Shown: positions 1-11,560, numbered from the stretch's first letter. The stretch: 64,000 nucleotides of DNA from Leuctra nigra (GCA_934045905.1 OW203768.1:1950316-2014315); one strand, 5' to 3'. The notes: generated by a model not told the origin, from the letters alone. Numbers and translations: made by a program.

Positions 1-244
1 ATCAGTTCTGTTGTCACAATCAGGAAGCAAGAAGTCACTGTGCATGTAAGATGTTGCCAAAATCTCTGACCCAGACTTCAGTAATAAATTGTAAAAGCAT
101 TTTGATTTATAGAATCTGCTGTCAAGTTGTAGGGCATGACCCAATAGCAGAGCGTTCCTTTTAAAGTGGAATAGGATGAAACTGCGAGGGCTGCAGAGTT
201 GAAAGAGATATTCCGTCATGTTCATTGAAACCGAATTTGATAAC

Positions 245-310
245 GAATTTCTTTTCTCGGGTTCGGGATCGGGTTCGGGTTCGGGTTCGGGTTTGGGTTC
301 GGGTTCGCAT
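245..310. repeat. Hexanucleotide (GGGTTC)n tract
   Basis: About nine imperfect copies of GGGTTC stand in a row, with one GGGATC and one GGGTTT variant. It is a simple satellite-like tract. It is not the arthropod telomere unit TTAGG, and nothing nearby suggests a gene. Confidence 0.85.
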
Positions 311-725
311 GTTTTTAGCCTTCGTTGCTTGCGCCTATAGTTGTGATAGAAAGATATTAAAAATAAGACAGAAATGATCAAATAAAGTAAGAATATAATA
401 TCAAGAAATATAATTATTACATTTTATAGTTCATGACCCCCCGTGAGATTTTGGTCAGATGTGACGTCATGTGCAGATACCTCAACGATCACAAAATGGC
501 GGTTATAAGCCTGATCCAAACTCTTCCCTTCTAGTAAATGAGAATCAAACTATAACTTACACATAACACTTCTCAACTTGATGTAGTTTTGAGAAGATCA
601 TTTCTGTCCGGGTCTGATGTCATCTTCTGTTTTTAACTGACATTTTCAAGATCTTCATGCTATATCTGCATTTATGTTTATACTTCACTTCTAGATGTCT
701 GATGCAAAGTTTTTATTTATATCTA
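311..725. other. Intergenic, no feature seen
   Basis: AT-rich sequence with no ORF resembling a known protein and no clear repeat structure. Confidence 0.5.
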
Positions 726-1015
726 TACAAATACGTTGGCTCGGGAAGTGACGCTCTTGACTTGCATTCTGGAGGTCCTGGGTTCGAATCCCGCGTCATA
801 ACTTTCTGAAATTCTGATAGAGGAAGCTCCGTGGTTCCTCAGTCACGAAATGCTAGAAATATTTCCGATCTAATAGGCCACGACCGCCTCCTTCCTACCT
901 TCCACCCATCCGTACCTATTCTTCATCATCATCTCCATATCATCATCTTAATAATTCATCAGTCGCCATTAGCCTGTTGCAGAGCAGTACTTCGACGGTC
1001 AAAAATACAAATAAC
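726..1015 (+). repeat. tRNA-derived SINE, copy 1 (most complete head)
   Basis: The head resembles a degenerate tRNA with a strong B box (GGTTCGAATCCC at about 781-792). After it comes a body shared by all copies in this window: a stretch reading TAATAGGCCACGACCGCCTC, then a CATC/ATC-rich segment, then AGCCTGTTGCAGAGCAGT and a terminal CGACGGT(C/T)AAA-like end. At least seven partial copies occur here on both strands, which supports a dispersed Pol III retroposon. The anticodon-loop region suggests a tRNA-Ala-like ancestor, but this is tentative. Confidence 0.75.
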
Positions 1016-1024
1016 CTCAAAAAC

Positions 1025-1283
1025 GTAAACGTAATCTCGCCCGTTTATTTTCCGTGGCTTCAAATCGAAAGTTTTTTGAGTATTCGAAAAAAAACGAGCG
1101 TTTTATTCGAACATGACGTCGTTTGAATGGCCAATCACCGCCACTTGGAACGTAACGTAACGTAATCTCGCCCGTTTATTTTCCGTGGCTTTAAATCGAA
1201 AGTTTTTTGAGTATTCGAAAAAAATCGAACGTTTTATTCGAACATGACTTCGTTTGAACGGCCAATCACCGCCACTTGGATGT
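1025..1283. repeat. Tandem duplication, unit about 131 bp
   Basis: Two adjacent copies begin at about 1030 and 1161 with GTAATCTCGCCCGTTTATTT and end with GGCCAATCACCGCCACTTGG. They differ at only a few positions. The second copy is followed by unique sequence. Confidence 0.85.
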
Positions 1284-1746
1284 CTCGCCTAGCTCGCCAT
1301 CACGGCCTACTAAACGCCATTAGTTGACAAGACGCCGGTGACAGAAGGCCGTGAGAGGCGACGAGAGCGCCGTTAATTAATTGCAGTTCCCTAATTGACC
1401 GTTAGAGGAGCTGCGAACGTAACGATGCATTAACCTATAACAGGCGCGTTTAAGGCACTGACACCTATCGAATTATTGATTAGGTTACAAAGTGGATGGA
1501 ACTAACTTAAGCGGGGGCATTTAGAATTGTGTGGAATCTGCGTAAGAAACTATTTCGGTGTTATGATTGATTGGAAGGTAACGATATAACATTGGGTGAA
1601 ACTTACACAATCGAGTTGAATTTCAATGTGTGATCTCTCCGAAAATAAATCTAACTACGTATAGTTTTATGTGATGTCACGCATTATTGTGGCGGCCATT
1701 TTGTTGACACACGTCAGAATGGCAGTCAATCAGGACCTTTGTATTA

Positions 1747-1754
1747 TATCGATA
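1747..1754. promoter_or_regulatory. DREF-type palindrome TATCGATA
   Basis: An exact match to the insect DRE core (TATCGATA) sits about 80 bp upstream of a small ORF at 1836. An 8-bp palindrome can occur by chance, so a promoter role is only an inference. Confidence 0.3.
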
Positions 1755-1835
1755 GCTCTAATAGGCTGCGATAGAACTCTTATAGACCATTTTAAAACTT
1801 AGTTAAATCTCTGTTCTGACATAAGTTCCAACAAT

Positions 1836-1976
1836 ATGGCCGAAGCTCAACTCAGCGCAAAGAGAGCTCGATTTTTTACATTGTTGGTGAAGAACAAAAT
1901 AAACTCGGGCTATGCAATCTCAGATGCCGTGGAATTGCTCCACTGCACAATGGATGCTCTTACAGCGATATTATAA
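1836..1976 (+). CDS. Possible small ORF, 46 aa, unrecognised
   Basis: An ATG-to-TAA ORF of 46 codons starts MAEAQLSAKRARFF and continues with NKINSGYAISDAVELL. Composition looks protein-like (a basic patch then an amphipathic alpha-helical stretch) rather than low complexity. I do not recognise the family. A DRE-type palindrome lies about 80 bp upstream. No splice donor or polyadenylation signal is obvious after the stop. It could be a small gene, the first exon of a larger one, or a transposon remnant. Confidence 0.25.
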   Translation: MAEAQLSAKRARFFTLLVKNKINSGYAISDAVELLHCTMDALTAIL

Positions 1977-2687
1977 CATCTCCAGACTTCACTTGATTTA
2001 TTAACTCCATTATACATTCATTTGAGAATTTCCGTTAGATAAAAGTAGAAATACGTTTTGGCAGTTGTTTTCACGAATTTCTCATTGGGGGGTCAACCCA
2101 CATTTATATATGTGAAAGGTCCTTCAAAAAAACAGTAACAACAATCAATAAAAAAGGTTTTCATAAAATCCGACTGCGGATAGTTGCTAAGTGTGCGATG
2201 ACGTAGGCTGTAGAGACGACGTCACAGATGTAGACAGGAGCCAACCCTGGGCGCCAGCGATCATCCCGTAACCATTAAATCATTCAAGGTCGCAAAGCAG
2301 TCCTCATCGAAGCCAAGGAGGGTCGTGGTGACATTTTGCCGCAGTTCCTTGCCTTTTGGCGGAGATCCATTTTTACGAGAAAAAAATAACTCTTCCCAGT
2401 AAATCTCCCCCCTCTTGAACCTCCCACTATTCGGGCGCCAGGGGGCTTAGGGAGCGGAGTATAGAGAGCTTCGTGTAAGTGGATGAAAAATTGGTTTGAA
2501 ATTGTTGAAAAAATATATGTTTCCTGTTTGTGTCCGGTAGATGGGAGTGTGATTGGGGCGCGTTTAGAAACCGATCCGAGGCAATGGAGCGCTGCCGAGC
2601 GAAGAGCTCTGAACAACAATAATGTTGTTGGGGTTGTCAATACCTCGTTGTAGTAGACATTATGGTTGGAGCAAATGAATCAACTAC
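1977..2687. other. Intergenic, no feature seen
   Basis: The stretch contains only short ORFs without protein-like character, the longest a 118-codon minus-strand frame at 2284-2640 of biased composition. No repeat relation to the rest of the window was recognised. Confidence 0.4.
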
Positions 2688-2695
2688 TCTTTGAG

Positions 2696-3560
2696 CAGTG
2701 GCGCCGTAACCGGGGGGGCAGAGGGGTCACGTGCCCCCCCTAGACTTCTAAAGGGGGGCATGAGTATCAATCTGCCCTCCCTGGTAACGCACAATATCTT
2801 TAAAAATTACTCGATAAGGGCTGAATTTCAAAAAAATTCGCTGCGCTGCATTGTTATGTGAGTCTTCTGACGAAATTAATTTGATTTTGTTATTACACCA
2901 AATTAAAATTTGAATAAATCGCTGCGGGACATATTTATATGAACATTCCTGATATGAGTGAATAATTAACTTTTGTTTTCTTACAATTAAAATGCACCAA
3001 AATCATTTGAAACCTGTCTGTGGGCAGAAATTTAAAAAAATTCCGCTGCGCGGCATTTGAATGTGAGACATATGTCTCAGATTTAATTTCATAATGTCTG
3101 CATTTGAAATCAGACATATCGTGAATGTGAATAAATGCGAGATATCATCAAAAACTAATCACTTTTCAAGTACATATAATTTTATGACATTTTTCCACAC
3201 ATTTTTATTTTATATGCACTTAAATAACTTTTTTGGCAGTCCTGACGCGAAGGATATTGATGTCGTCCATTTATTTGTTCAGATAAAGATAGGTTTAATA
3301 AGTGTGAAATCGCGTAGAAACGCACCAAATTCATTCATGAAATTCAAAATTTTACCGGGGCTATGGGCCCCGGACCCGCATATTGCTGGGGGGCCCTCCC
3401 CCCAGACCCCGCGTTGTTTCTCTTGGCAATCGTGTTTCCCACATACATTGTCATTTACTGAATTATTTTCTCCCTTACAAATTTAGTCCCTACCCTACCT
3501 AGATCCTAGAAGCAAAATTTGCCCCCCCCCCCCTGAGAAAATAGACTTCCGGCGCCTCTG
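2696..3560. mobile_element. Non-autonomous hAT-type element, 865 bp
   Basis: The termini are CAGTGGCGCCG (2696-2706) and its near-inverse CGGCGCCTCTG (3550-3560). They are bracketed by an identical 8-bp direct repeat TCTTTGAG at 2688-2695 and 3561-3568. An 8-bp target duplication with CAGNG-type ends is diagnostic for the hAT superfamily. The interior has C/G homopolymer runs near both ends and no transposase ORF, so it would need a transposase in trans. Confidence 0.85.
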
Positions 3561-3568
3561 TCTTTGAG

Positions 3569-4219
3569 TTTGAATGACACAAATTTAAAATGTATCTCTC
3601 CTAAATAATCTGGTTATTGTTGAATTCATGTTGACTTCATGCAACATAATACCGCTCAAAACTATATAGGCGATCAAATGTTTCAAAAAAGTTATTTACG
3701 GATTTTAAAGAGTAATAACCACTACTCTGACGTTAGAACTATTCTATAATGTATAGAATATAATATATTCTATAGACCAAATGAGATGAGGTCTGATGGC
3801 TGAAACCTTTCTTCAGTCAGCTCTTGAATACTCAGCTTCAGCTACAACCAGTAGTTAAGTTTAAACGGTCATTTAAGGAATGTCATTGGTTGTTGACATG
3901 GGAGTCCTAATGGACTTGTTCACTGCCATTTGCTCTCACCAGAATCGCTAGCATAGAATCTACTTTTAAAAAATGGCGCTCCAGATTTGGAGAGGATGGC
4001 AGTCAACTCTTGTAATCCCAAACTCTTGAGTTCAGAGTGAACGCAATAGTTTAAAATTACATAATTTCGCATTTTATATTAAACTAGTTCCAATTACTTC
4101 CTTTTTATGCTAGGATATCCCTTTACTTTATTCATATTCTCTTGTTTTCATGATATAAAATCCACGGCAATAAACAAAACGTCAATCCGTTGTCATAGCA
4201 ACCAGGATATTTGTTTCAT
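3569..4219. other. Intergenic, no feature seen
   Basis: AT-rich stretch with no gene and no repeat structure that I could define. Confidence 0.4.
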
Positions 4220-4263
4220 GTGCCTTCTTCATGCACTCTCTAGAGAGTGTATCAAGAAGGCAC
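4220..4263. repeat. Near-perfect 44-nt hairpin
   Basis: The arms GTGCCTTCTT and AAGAAGGCAC enclose a second complementary pair, CACTCTC and GAGAGTG. Together they form a stem with only small bulges and almost no loop. It is probably a MITE core or chance palindrome. It lacks the open loop of a typical pre-miRNA. Confidence 0.6.
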
Positions 4264-4829
4264 TTATAGCAAGCTCAGTGCTAGCGCGATCTGTAAAGCT
4301 TTGCGTGAACAAGCCCAATGACAATTTAAAATTTAGTACAGTATTGAAAAACTAGCCAAAAGAAACAAATCTTTTCTGTATTTCTTTTGAGCCAGGCAAA
4401 GTACTTATGGGATCCCGCTTCAAAAGCTTTTGGCTCCTCCCATCACCAGTGGTCAACTCAACCCCACAACTTTGTCCCCTCAACATATTGTCTATCTCAA
4501 CAACTGACGTCACAATCTTGACAATGGCGCAGGCGATCCTTCCCCTTATCACTGCCTTCTGGATCTGACAGATGCGTTCTCCGCTCCAGAAACTCCGCTC
4601 ACTCACACACGCAATGAGACGGTTGTTTTCCACGGCCCAGTGGACTCATCCATCAGAAGCTCCGTCGAATTGTTTCCAAGAATCCGATGTTTTAATCAAC
4701 GACTCTTCGACAGCGAATCAACCAATCAGCGAAGAGAAGAGGTTTTCATTGTAAACACATCAACCATGTTGCAATGTTTTAATATGTGATTCTTTTGTTT
4801 GCGGCGACTATTGTTTACTAAAAAACTAG
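4264..4829. other. Unassigned stretch with a CCAAT box
   Basis: A moderately GC-balanced segment with open frames on both strands, the longest a 93-codon minus frame at 4352-4633 that I do not recognise. ACCAATCAG at 4721-4729 resembles an NF-Y site. No coding call is made. Confidence 0.3.
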
Positions 4830-4834
4830 AGGCT

Positions 4835-4950
4835 ATGTCGCCGGATGAATGATTATGATGATGATTGGGAGATGATGATGAATTGCTAAGGATGGACGGT
4901 GGGAAGGAGGCGGTCGTGGCATATTAGTAGGGAGTCTTCCAAGTAAAATT
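4835..4950 (-). repeat. SINE copy 2 (body fragment)
   Basis: This is the reverse complement of the shared SINE body: GTCGCCGGATGAATGATTA, an ATGATG-rich part, then GGGAAGGAGGCGGTCGTGGC and a TATTAGTAGG motif. The tRNA-like head is missing, so the copy is truncated. Confidence 0.75.
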
Positions 4951-5334
4951 TTATAACTTTATAGACGATTTAACTCATGACTCACGAAATAACTGAAGAA
5001 CTTGACATTTTAGGAAGTTGTTGTTCATCAGTTTTACGTGTTATACTCCGTACACACTATAGGATATTTGAGCTCCATTAACTAATCTCTGTTAAAAGAT
5101 AATCGAGTTCCTGAAACTCTGTTAAATGTCTTATTAAAGTTAACTAACATGCAATTACATTGAAACTTAATGGAGATCAAACATTGTATTAGGGCCTCTC
5201 ATCAGCTATTCCTATGATTTGTAGAAGAAATATGATCGTAAATGATTCATGGGGCTTTACTAAAGCTAAAGCTAAACGCAGAGTAGGTAACTTAAAGCAA
5301 AAAAAATCTCTGGTTTTGCAATCCGGATAGAGAC

Positions 5335-5500
5335 AAATGCAGGGAAGGTTCCCTTCACAATAGGTCACGACCGTCTCCTTCCCACCTACTACCATTACCT
5401 ATTCTTCATCATCATCTCCCTTCGTAATCATTTATCCATAGCTTTACCGTAGTTTTATTTTTATAACCGTGTGACGTTAAAACACTAAAAAAGCAAAACA
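5335..5500 (+). repeat. SINE copy 3 (body fragment)
   Basis: The body modules are in plus orientation: AATGCAGGGAAGGTTCCC, AATAGGTCACGACCGTCTCC, ATTCTTCATCATCATCTCCC, and an end GTGTGACGTTAAAACACTAA. The head is absent. Confidence 0.75.
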
Positions 5501-8500
5501 CATTACAAAATTATCGAATTTCAGAGTGTACTGTTATGCAAATTCCATGTGCATGTCCCCCCGACCTCCTCCCCCCATGTTTACATTTTTGTATGAAATA
5601 TTTGACCGTGTTTTGATATTATTCAAGTATTACCCAGTTTCTTTAGCGATAAGGTGAATTCATTAGGTGTTGCGTGGCGGCGGCCCATTCCCCCCCGGGG
5701 TCAGGGGGCCCCCAATACACGGCCAGGGCAGTAATGAGCGGGGCGGTGCGTGCACGCTTAGCCAAGATCATTATTATCATGCCCAAGTATTCGCCGAGAA
5801 GCGAGGAGAGAGATTATTGACTTCGTTCCACGGCAGGTTGGATTCTATAACGATCTCGGTGGATCCGGAAAGCGCTGGAAAGAAATGTAGAAAAATGCGG
5901 CCTGTGGTGGAAAAGCAACAATCATTCTAATAAAACATTTCAAAAGTATCTCGGAGGCTTTGGTTTCTGACATTTCTGGAACTCAATTTTTTTTTAGTAG
6001 TAACAAAGATCCGTGTATCCATTTTGTACACTAGGAAAACGCTCTGTGTAACGCGTTGATAAGCGAGCCTTCGTATTACATGCGATTTTAAAGTTGCAAG
6101 TTTGCAAGTTTCTGCTCTACAGACCTTGGAACTGAAGCATCAAGAAAGCAGTGATAAAATATCTGAACATTCTTCCGTAAATTTGCAAATATTTCAAGAT
6201 TATAGCATAAAATGTCCTTAAAATGACAATTAACATTTGAAATTTAAGATAACTATAGACTACAAGTCTGAAAATTGGCATAAAATACCTAAAATGTTGG
6301 TCCCAATGACCATGCAAAGTTTTAAATAGATAAGTCAAACTGTTCCAGTTTAAATTTAAAAAATCACAGGATCCTGTTCAAAAACGAGCCCAGAGACCGC
6401 TTAGATTATATTAGTAAATTACAAAAAGTGTTGCACTCTATTTTTAAAACGATTTGGGTACTCTTTGATGGTTGAAAAAGTGAAAAGGTTATTTACAAAA
6501 ATCTTTCACTTACGATTATCTCGTTTTCATCAGTCATTATTTCGAAGGCATAAAACCAAAAGAATAAGTATTCCCTGAAAACAATCATGCACCAAATTGA
6601 AATAATACACAGTTATTAGAAGCTGAAATCTTTATGAAGAAAAGTTTCGCATGAACTCGAGTTTCTATACTATCTGAAACTTCCACTGCCAAAGCAAATA
6701 GTGTCGTCAGCCGCTAATATTGAGAAACCAATATCATAAGACCGAGAACACAGCAGTGGCGCTTCGCTTGCTTGTAAACTCCTAGTAATAGAAGACGGAG
6801 GAAATGCATCTGTACTACAACTACAACAGAAGTGAGCGGGTGTTTTTGAAACCTCATTCCTCAGAGACTAGGTATTTACAACATGTTATTATTAAAACAG
6901 ATGTAACATCTTCAGGAGGAACCAAAAGTCTGAACTTCTACTCTTTCAGAGCTGTACATTTAAAAAATGTAATGAAGAGTTATTTTTAAGAATAAAAAAT
7001 GTGAAAAGAAATATGTTTGTGAAATATGATTTTTTTCTGATGACCTCAGATAGGCTGATGTAAATAAATACATACCAACTGCAACATTAAAATAATTTCC
7101 TCTTACAGATCACCTGGGTTCGAATCCCAGAGCAGTTTTTTCTTATTTTTCAGTTGGTAATCATAAGAAAATGAAAATAACAACATTCAATACTGAGGTT
7201 GAACGACCGCACCTATCCCAACATTTAGATAATCAAGTCAAATTTTAAAATTATTTGCACAAATTATTATGAAAGAAAGGAATGACAGACAATCTCGGCT
7301 TACAATCCATTTTAAAAGCCTATTATACGCTCCAGAAAATTATTAATTATCCACATTTTTCATCCCCCGTTCATCCCGTCTGATAGCCAGCGTCGCGACG
7401 CTCGGGAAACGACGCCCGACGTCGGCGTCTAATCCAATCAGAGAGCTATCTATCGCCTCGCCTCCGAGACATCACTCAGAGTTAAATAATAATCCCGAAC
7501 TGTTTCGCAGCGAGAGGAACACAATTGTTTCACACCGTGAATTTAAATGTTTGCATTCGACGCCGACCGACGCCGACGACGATCGATACCGACGCCGAGC
7601 GTCGCGGCCAGGTGGAGCGGGAGTTGACAAAAGAAGAGGTGGAAAAACTGTGAGGTATCTCTTGCAAGTATGACGAGAGAAGAACAAAGAAGATGTAATT
7701 GGGAGATAAAGTTCTAACTTGGACTTGTTTTGTGAGGCTGGAAGTAGGGGAATGTTTGAGCACTTTGAATAATTTCCTAGATTCACTAAAATCGCGTAAT
7801 GTGAGTTATTGTTTTTTTGGAAATGTTCGTTCGCGCATTTTTGAACAGTTTTTGAATACGCTTACAACCGTGGCCAAAGGAACGTACTATTTGATGCTAT
7901 TACTGTGTTGTTGGGATAAAAGAAAGCATCTACATACAAATTCATGAGTATTTCGCAAGACTACTAAAAAGTACATCATGCTGTGTATGTAGATTCTTGG
8001 CATTTCTTTTCCAAGTTACATACATATTTTATGTTTTTATTAAATATCACACTTTTGGAATTAGTTTGTTTTGTCAGAAAAAAATCATAAGAAATTACGT
8101 ATCAATGTGCTAAAACTAATATGTTAAAACTTTAAGTGTGAATATCTAAGATATAATTCACACGATCACTGAACCGCTTTAAAATACCTACGTGTTTTTT
8201 TATATTAGAAAAAAATGTATATATATTTGTTTTATTTTATATATATATATTTTTTTTTCCCATGTACAAAGGGGGAACGAAACTCATGATTTCCCCCTTT
8301 TCAGTATATAAATCCACATTTAGCGATATACAAATTTTCTGTAGGTACCTACATTTCAAACCGAAAAGCCACTGTGTCATTATGGTAAGTATTTGTCAAA
8401 TCATATTCCAGACATACGTTGCAAGTTTATTATGCAAGTGTTAATCATGAATATATATTTTATTTCCTATACATTTTGCAATTTACTCGGTCGAAAAATA

Positions 8501-9149
8501 TACATTTTCATTTTCCGGCTAATGACAGAAGTGTAATTAGGATATTGTAATGGCTTTTTTTTACCAGGGTCGGTGTTGTTAAAGAGTCTATTTCATGCAG
8601 CCCCTCTGGCCTCTGGAAAACAAAATTAAAATATCAGAAAGTAGATTTCAATATACGTATCGTCATTCATGAAATTACTGTATTTGTAGCTAGATGATCG
8701 TAGATCTTGCTTTGCAAGTAGGAAAAGATTCATGATAATATAGAAGAACATGTTTACACATATAACAGTTAATGTCAATGGCTCTTAAAATACTGATGAC
8801 TGATTTTGATGAAAATCAAGAAAATTAGATCGAATTACCGGATTCTGTAAAAATTATTGTTTAATTGGTGATTTGGTGTGAAAAAGAGGACAACATTTAA
8901 AAACAAATTATATTTTTTTGATTTATTTTATTTTTATGAATTCCTTTAGAACCGATAGAATTATTATTAATTTCAGTATTTGCGGATTGTTCTGTGTACA
9001 AATATTTAAAAAAACTAAATTTACAATAACATACGTATATCACTCATCTTGGCTTTTACAATTTTAAAATTGAATATTTAATGGTGGCAAAATATCAGTT
9101 TGATCGGAGACTGATCTGACCCATAAACACAATTCTCTAACTTTCAGTG
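5501..9149. other. Intergenic, AT-rich, no gene recognised
   Basis: No ORF here resembles a known protein. At 6032-6062 lies a short sequence (CTAGGAAAACGCTCTGTG and following) that recurs at 48620 as the left end of an insertion in LINE-A. At 7380-7620 is a CG-rich block with CGACGCTCGG and its inverse CCGAGCGTCG, probably a degenerate inverted-repeat element. At 7107-7140 is an isolated tRNA T-arm-like motif. The rest shows nothing. Confidence 0.5.
7107..7140 (+). repeat. Isolated tRNA T-arm-like fragment
   Basis: CTGGG TTCGAAT CCCAG forms a perfect T-arm followed by AGCAG and a T run. Upstream sequence cannot fold as the rest of a tRNA, so this is best read as a 5'-truncated SINE or tRNA fragment, not a functional tRNA gene. 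Confidence 0.5.
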
Positions 9150-9335
9150 TCAACAGGCAAATGCTGGGAAGTTTCTCTAACTATTAGGCCACGACCGCTT
9201 CCTTTCTACCGTTCATCCTTACCTATTCTTCACCATGATTTCCCAATCATCATCATAATCATTCATCCGGCGCAATCAGCCTAGTAGCAGAACAGTGCGA
9301 CGTTAAACACTAATAAAAAATATAGTTTCTCACAA
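9150..9335 (+). repeat. SINE copy 4
   Basis: It contains CAGGCAAATGCTGGGAAG, TATTAGGCCACGACCGCTTC, a CATCATCATAATCATTCATC segment and the end AGAACAGTGCGACGTTAAAC. This is one of the clearest copies of the 3' terminus. Confidence 0.8.
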
Positions 9336-9362
9336 TTTAATTTTTCAAACGATACGTGTATA

Positions 9363-9739
9363 GGCATGGGCGTTCGCAGGATTTATGCCAGGGGGGTGGG
9401 AGGAAAAGAATTTTCATGGGGGGGGGGGGGCTCCCACCCAGCCCCGCAGCGCAATTTTTGGTTTTTGAACACTTTGAAATCAATTTTGGGACGTCATGAG
9501 GCGTATTTTGTTATAATATTAAATTTTTTTAAGTTGGACACTTTGGGAAGGTGGAGGGTTTGCCCCCACCTTGCCCCGCAGGGCTTTTTTCGGGTTTTGG
9601 ACACATTGAATTAAACTTTTTTGACATTTTTAGCTTACGAAATGAAACTGTACCTAAAACCCCACAAACATTTTAAGTTTTCCTGACATCCAGGAGCGAC
9701 GTTCCCCCCCCCCCCCCCCCCATGGACGCCCATGCGAGT
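9363..9739. mobile_element. MITE-like element with G-run and C-run arms
   Basis: The left end GGCATGGGCGTTCGCAGG and right end CATGGACGCCCATGCG are near-inverse, with TA just outside the left end. A G run (about 9418-9430) and a C run (about 9706-9721) are placed almost symmetrically inside. There is no transposase ORF. Confidence 0.6.
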
Positions 9740-9799
9740 ACGTAATCTTGAGCCCGTGAAAGTGTGAGAAACTAATTATCGACCTCGAGTCCTAGGCGC

Positions 9800-10765
9800 G
9801 TGAGTGTACTCCAAGATGCCGTGAGTGTACCCCAAGATGCCGTGAGTGTACACCAAGATGCCGTGAGTGTACTCCAAGATGCCGTGAATGTACTCCAAGA
9901 TGCCGTGAGTGTACTCCAAGACGCCGTGAGTGTACTCCAAGATGCCGTGAGTGTACTCCAAGATGCCGTGAGTGTACTCCAAGATGCCGTGAGTGTACTC
10001 CAAGATGCCGTGAGTGTACTCCAAGATGCCGTGAGTGTACTCCAAGATGCCGTGAGTGTACTCCAAGATGCCGCGAGTGTACTCCAAGATGCCGTGAGTG
10101 TACACCAAGATGCCGTGAGTGTACTCCAAGATGACGTGAGTGTACTCCAAGATGCCGTGAGTGTACTCCAAGATGACGTGAGTGTACTCCAAGACGCCGT
10201 GAGTGTACACCAAGATGCCGTGAGTGTACTCCAAGATGCCGTGAGTGTACTCCAAGACGCCGTGAGTGTACACCAAGATGCCGTGAGTGTACTCCAAGAT
10301 GCCGTGAGTGTACACCAAGATGCCGTGAGTGTACTCCAAGATGCCGTGAGTGTAATCCAAGACGCCGTGATTGTACTCCAAGATGCCGTGAGTGTACTCC
10401 AAGATGCCGTGAGTGTACTCCAAGATGCCGTGAGTGTACTCCAAGATGCCGTGAGTGTACTCCAAGGTGCCGTTAGTGTACTCCAAGTAGCCGTGAGTGT
10501 ACTCCAAGATGCCGTGAGTGTACTCCAAGATGCCGTGAGTGTACTCCAAGATGCCGTGAGTGTACTCCAAGATGCCGTGAGTGTACTCCAAGATGCCGTG
10601 AGTGTACTCCAAGGTGCCGTTAGTGTACTCCAAGATGCCGTTAGTGTACTCCAAGATGCCGTGAGTGTACTCCAAGGTGCCGTTAGTGTACTCCAAGATG
10701 CCGTGAGTGTACTCCAAGATGCCGTGAGTGTACTCCAAGATGCCGTGAGTGTACTCCAAGATGCC
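9800..10765. repeat. 21-bp minisatellite, 46 units
   Basis: The unit is GTGAGTGTACTCCAAGATGC plus C. The array is 966 bp, exactly 46 x 21. Variants include ACACC for ACTCC, GACG for GATG, GATGAC, GGTGCC and TTAGTG. Because 21 is divisible by three, long frames are open on both strands: a heptad VSVLQDA on plus (ORF to 10933) and GILEYTH on minus (9776-10798). No flanking exon signals or non-repeat domain are seen, so I treat the frames as a by-product of the repeat. Confidence 0.95.
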
Positions 10766-11100
10766 GTGTTCTCCCACCCCGTGCGCGCATGCGCTCACGT
10801 GCCACCAAGTAGCGCAGAATATTCATTCCACGCGGCTCAAGATCATTATCTACAAGCTGAATTATTAACCGAAACTTGCCAACTGCAGCAGATAGAAGAC
10901 AACAAGACCACTATTAGAATTGAGTTATACTGAATATTGTATGTCTTGTCTTCATAATGTTCTGCAGAAATATTCAAAGCTTCAGAGACGCTTGTTTTAA
11001 TAATGTTGATTCAATGATTCTGGATTTAGTTTACATCTGTGTCAAAATATCAGCTTGATCATGGGAACATGCGGAAGAACTGAAGTGTCGTTCATTTTGG
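10766..11100. other. Minisatellite right flank, no gene
   Basis: The array ends in a short GC-rich stretch, then AT-rich sequence. The plus-strand repeat frame continues 56 codons beyond the array to a stop at 10931-10933, with no recognisable domain. Confidence 0.4.
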
Positions 11101-11109
11101 TAATCAGAT

Positions 11110-11275
11110 ACAAATTAAATCAGGCAAAATTCCGAGTTCGATTCATGCGGCTTTCCTGACTGAGTCCTTCCTGAGTCCTGACTGAGACTAGTTTCGTGGC
11201 TTACCTCACTCGACAGGCAAATGATGTGAAGGTTTCCTACCAAATTCCCCACCCCCTAGCGTTCATATCCCTATA
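11110..11275 (+). repeat. SINE copy 5 (5' half)
   Basis: A B-box-like GAGTTCGATTC is followed by a CTGAGTCCTGACTGAG segment and GACAGGCAAATGATGTGAAG, matching the 5' half of the other copies. The distal body is lost after about 11260. Confidence 0.55.
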
Positions 11276-11307
11276 TATTGTAATTTAATAGTGGATTTGT
11301 ATTTTAG

Positions 11308-11560
11308 AAGTGTTTAACGTCGTACTGTTCTACAACTGTAGGCTAATGGCGACGGATGAATGATTGTGGTGATGATTGGGAGATTCATATTTGCAAAGGT
11401 GAGGATGGACAGTGGGAAGGAGGCGGTCGTGGCCTATTAGTAAGGAACCTTCCCAGCATTTGCCTCTCGACTGACGAAAACCGAAAAACTTAACAGAAAG
11501 AAAATCGAGCATCAATTACCCGGGACTGCTTCGAACCTCGTCACCAGAGTCTTCTGTTGA
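11308..11560 (-). repeat. SINE copy 6 (near complete)
   Basis: On the minus strand it reads from a tRNA-like B box (GAGGTTCGAAGCAGTCCC) through the shared body to the end that on plus reads GTGTTTAACGTCGTACTG. It lies tail to tail with copy 5, so the two could pair in a transcript. Confidence 0.8.

Noticed and set aside
245..310. Telomere-like repeat
   Set aside because: GGGTTC is not TTAGG or another known arthropod telomere unit and the tract is short and internal.
726..795. Functional tRNA-Ala gene
   Set aside because: The A-box side is degenerate, the acceptor does not pair, and the sequence continues into a SINE body found elsewhere.
4220..4263. pre-miRNA hairpin
   Set aside because: Stem too short and loop almost absent; no evidence of a longer conserved precursor.
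7107..7140. tRNA gene
   Set aside because: Only the T-arm is present; the D-arm, anticodon arm and acceptor cannot be formed from upstream sequence.
9800..10765. CRISPR array
   Set aside because: Repeats are contiguous with no spacers and the genome is eukaryotic.
9776..10933. Long ORFs of 340 and 377 codons on opposite strands
   Set aside because: They consist of 21-bp tandem repeats; open frames follow from the unit length and lack of stops. No exon signals or non-repeat domain.
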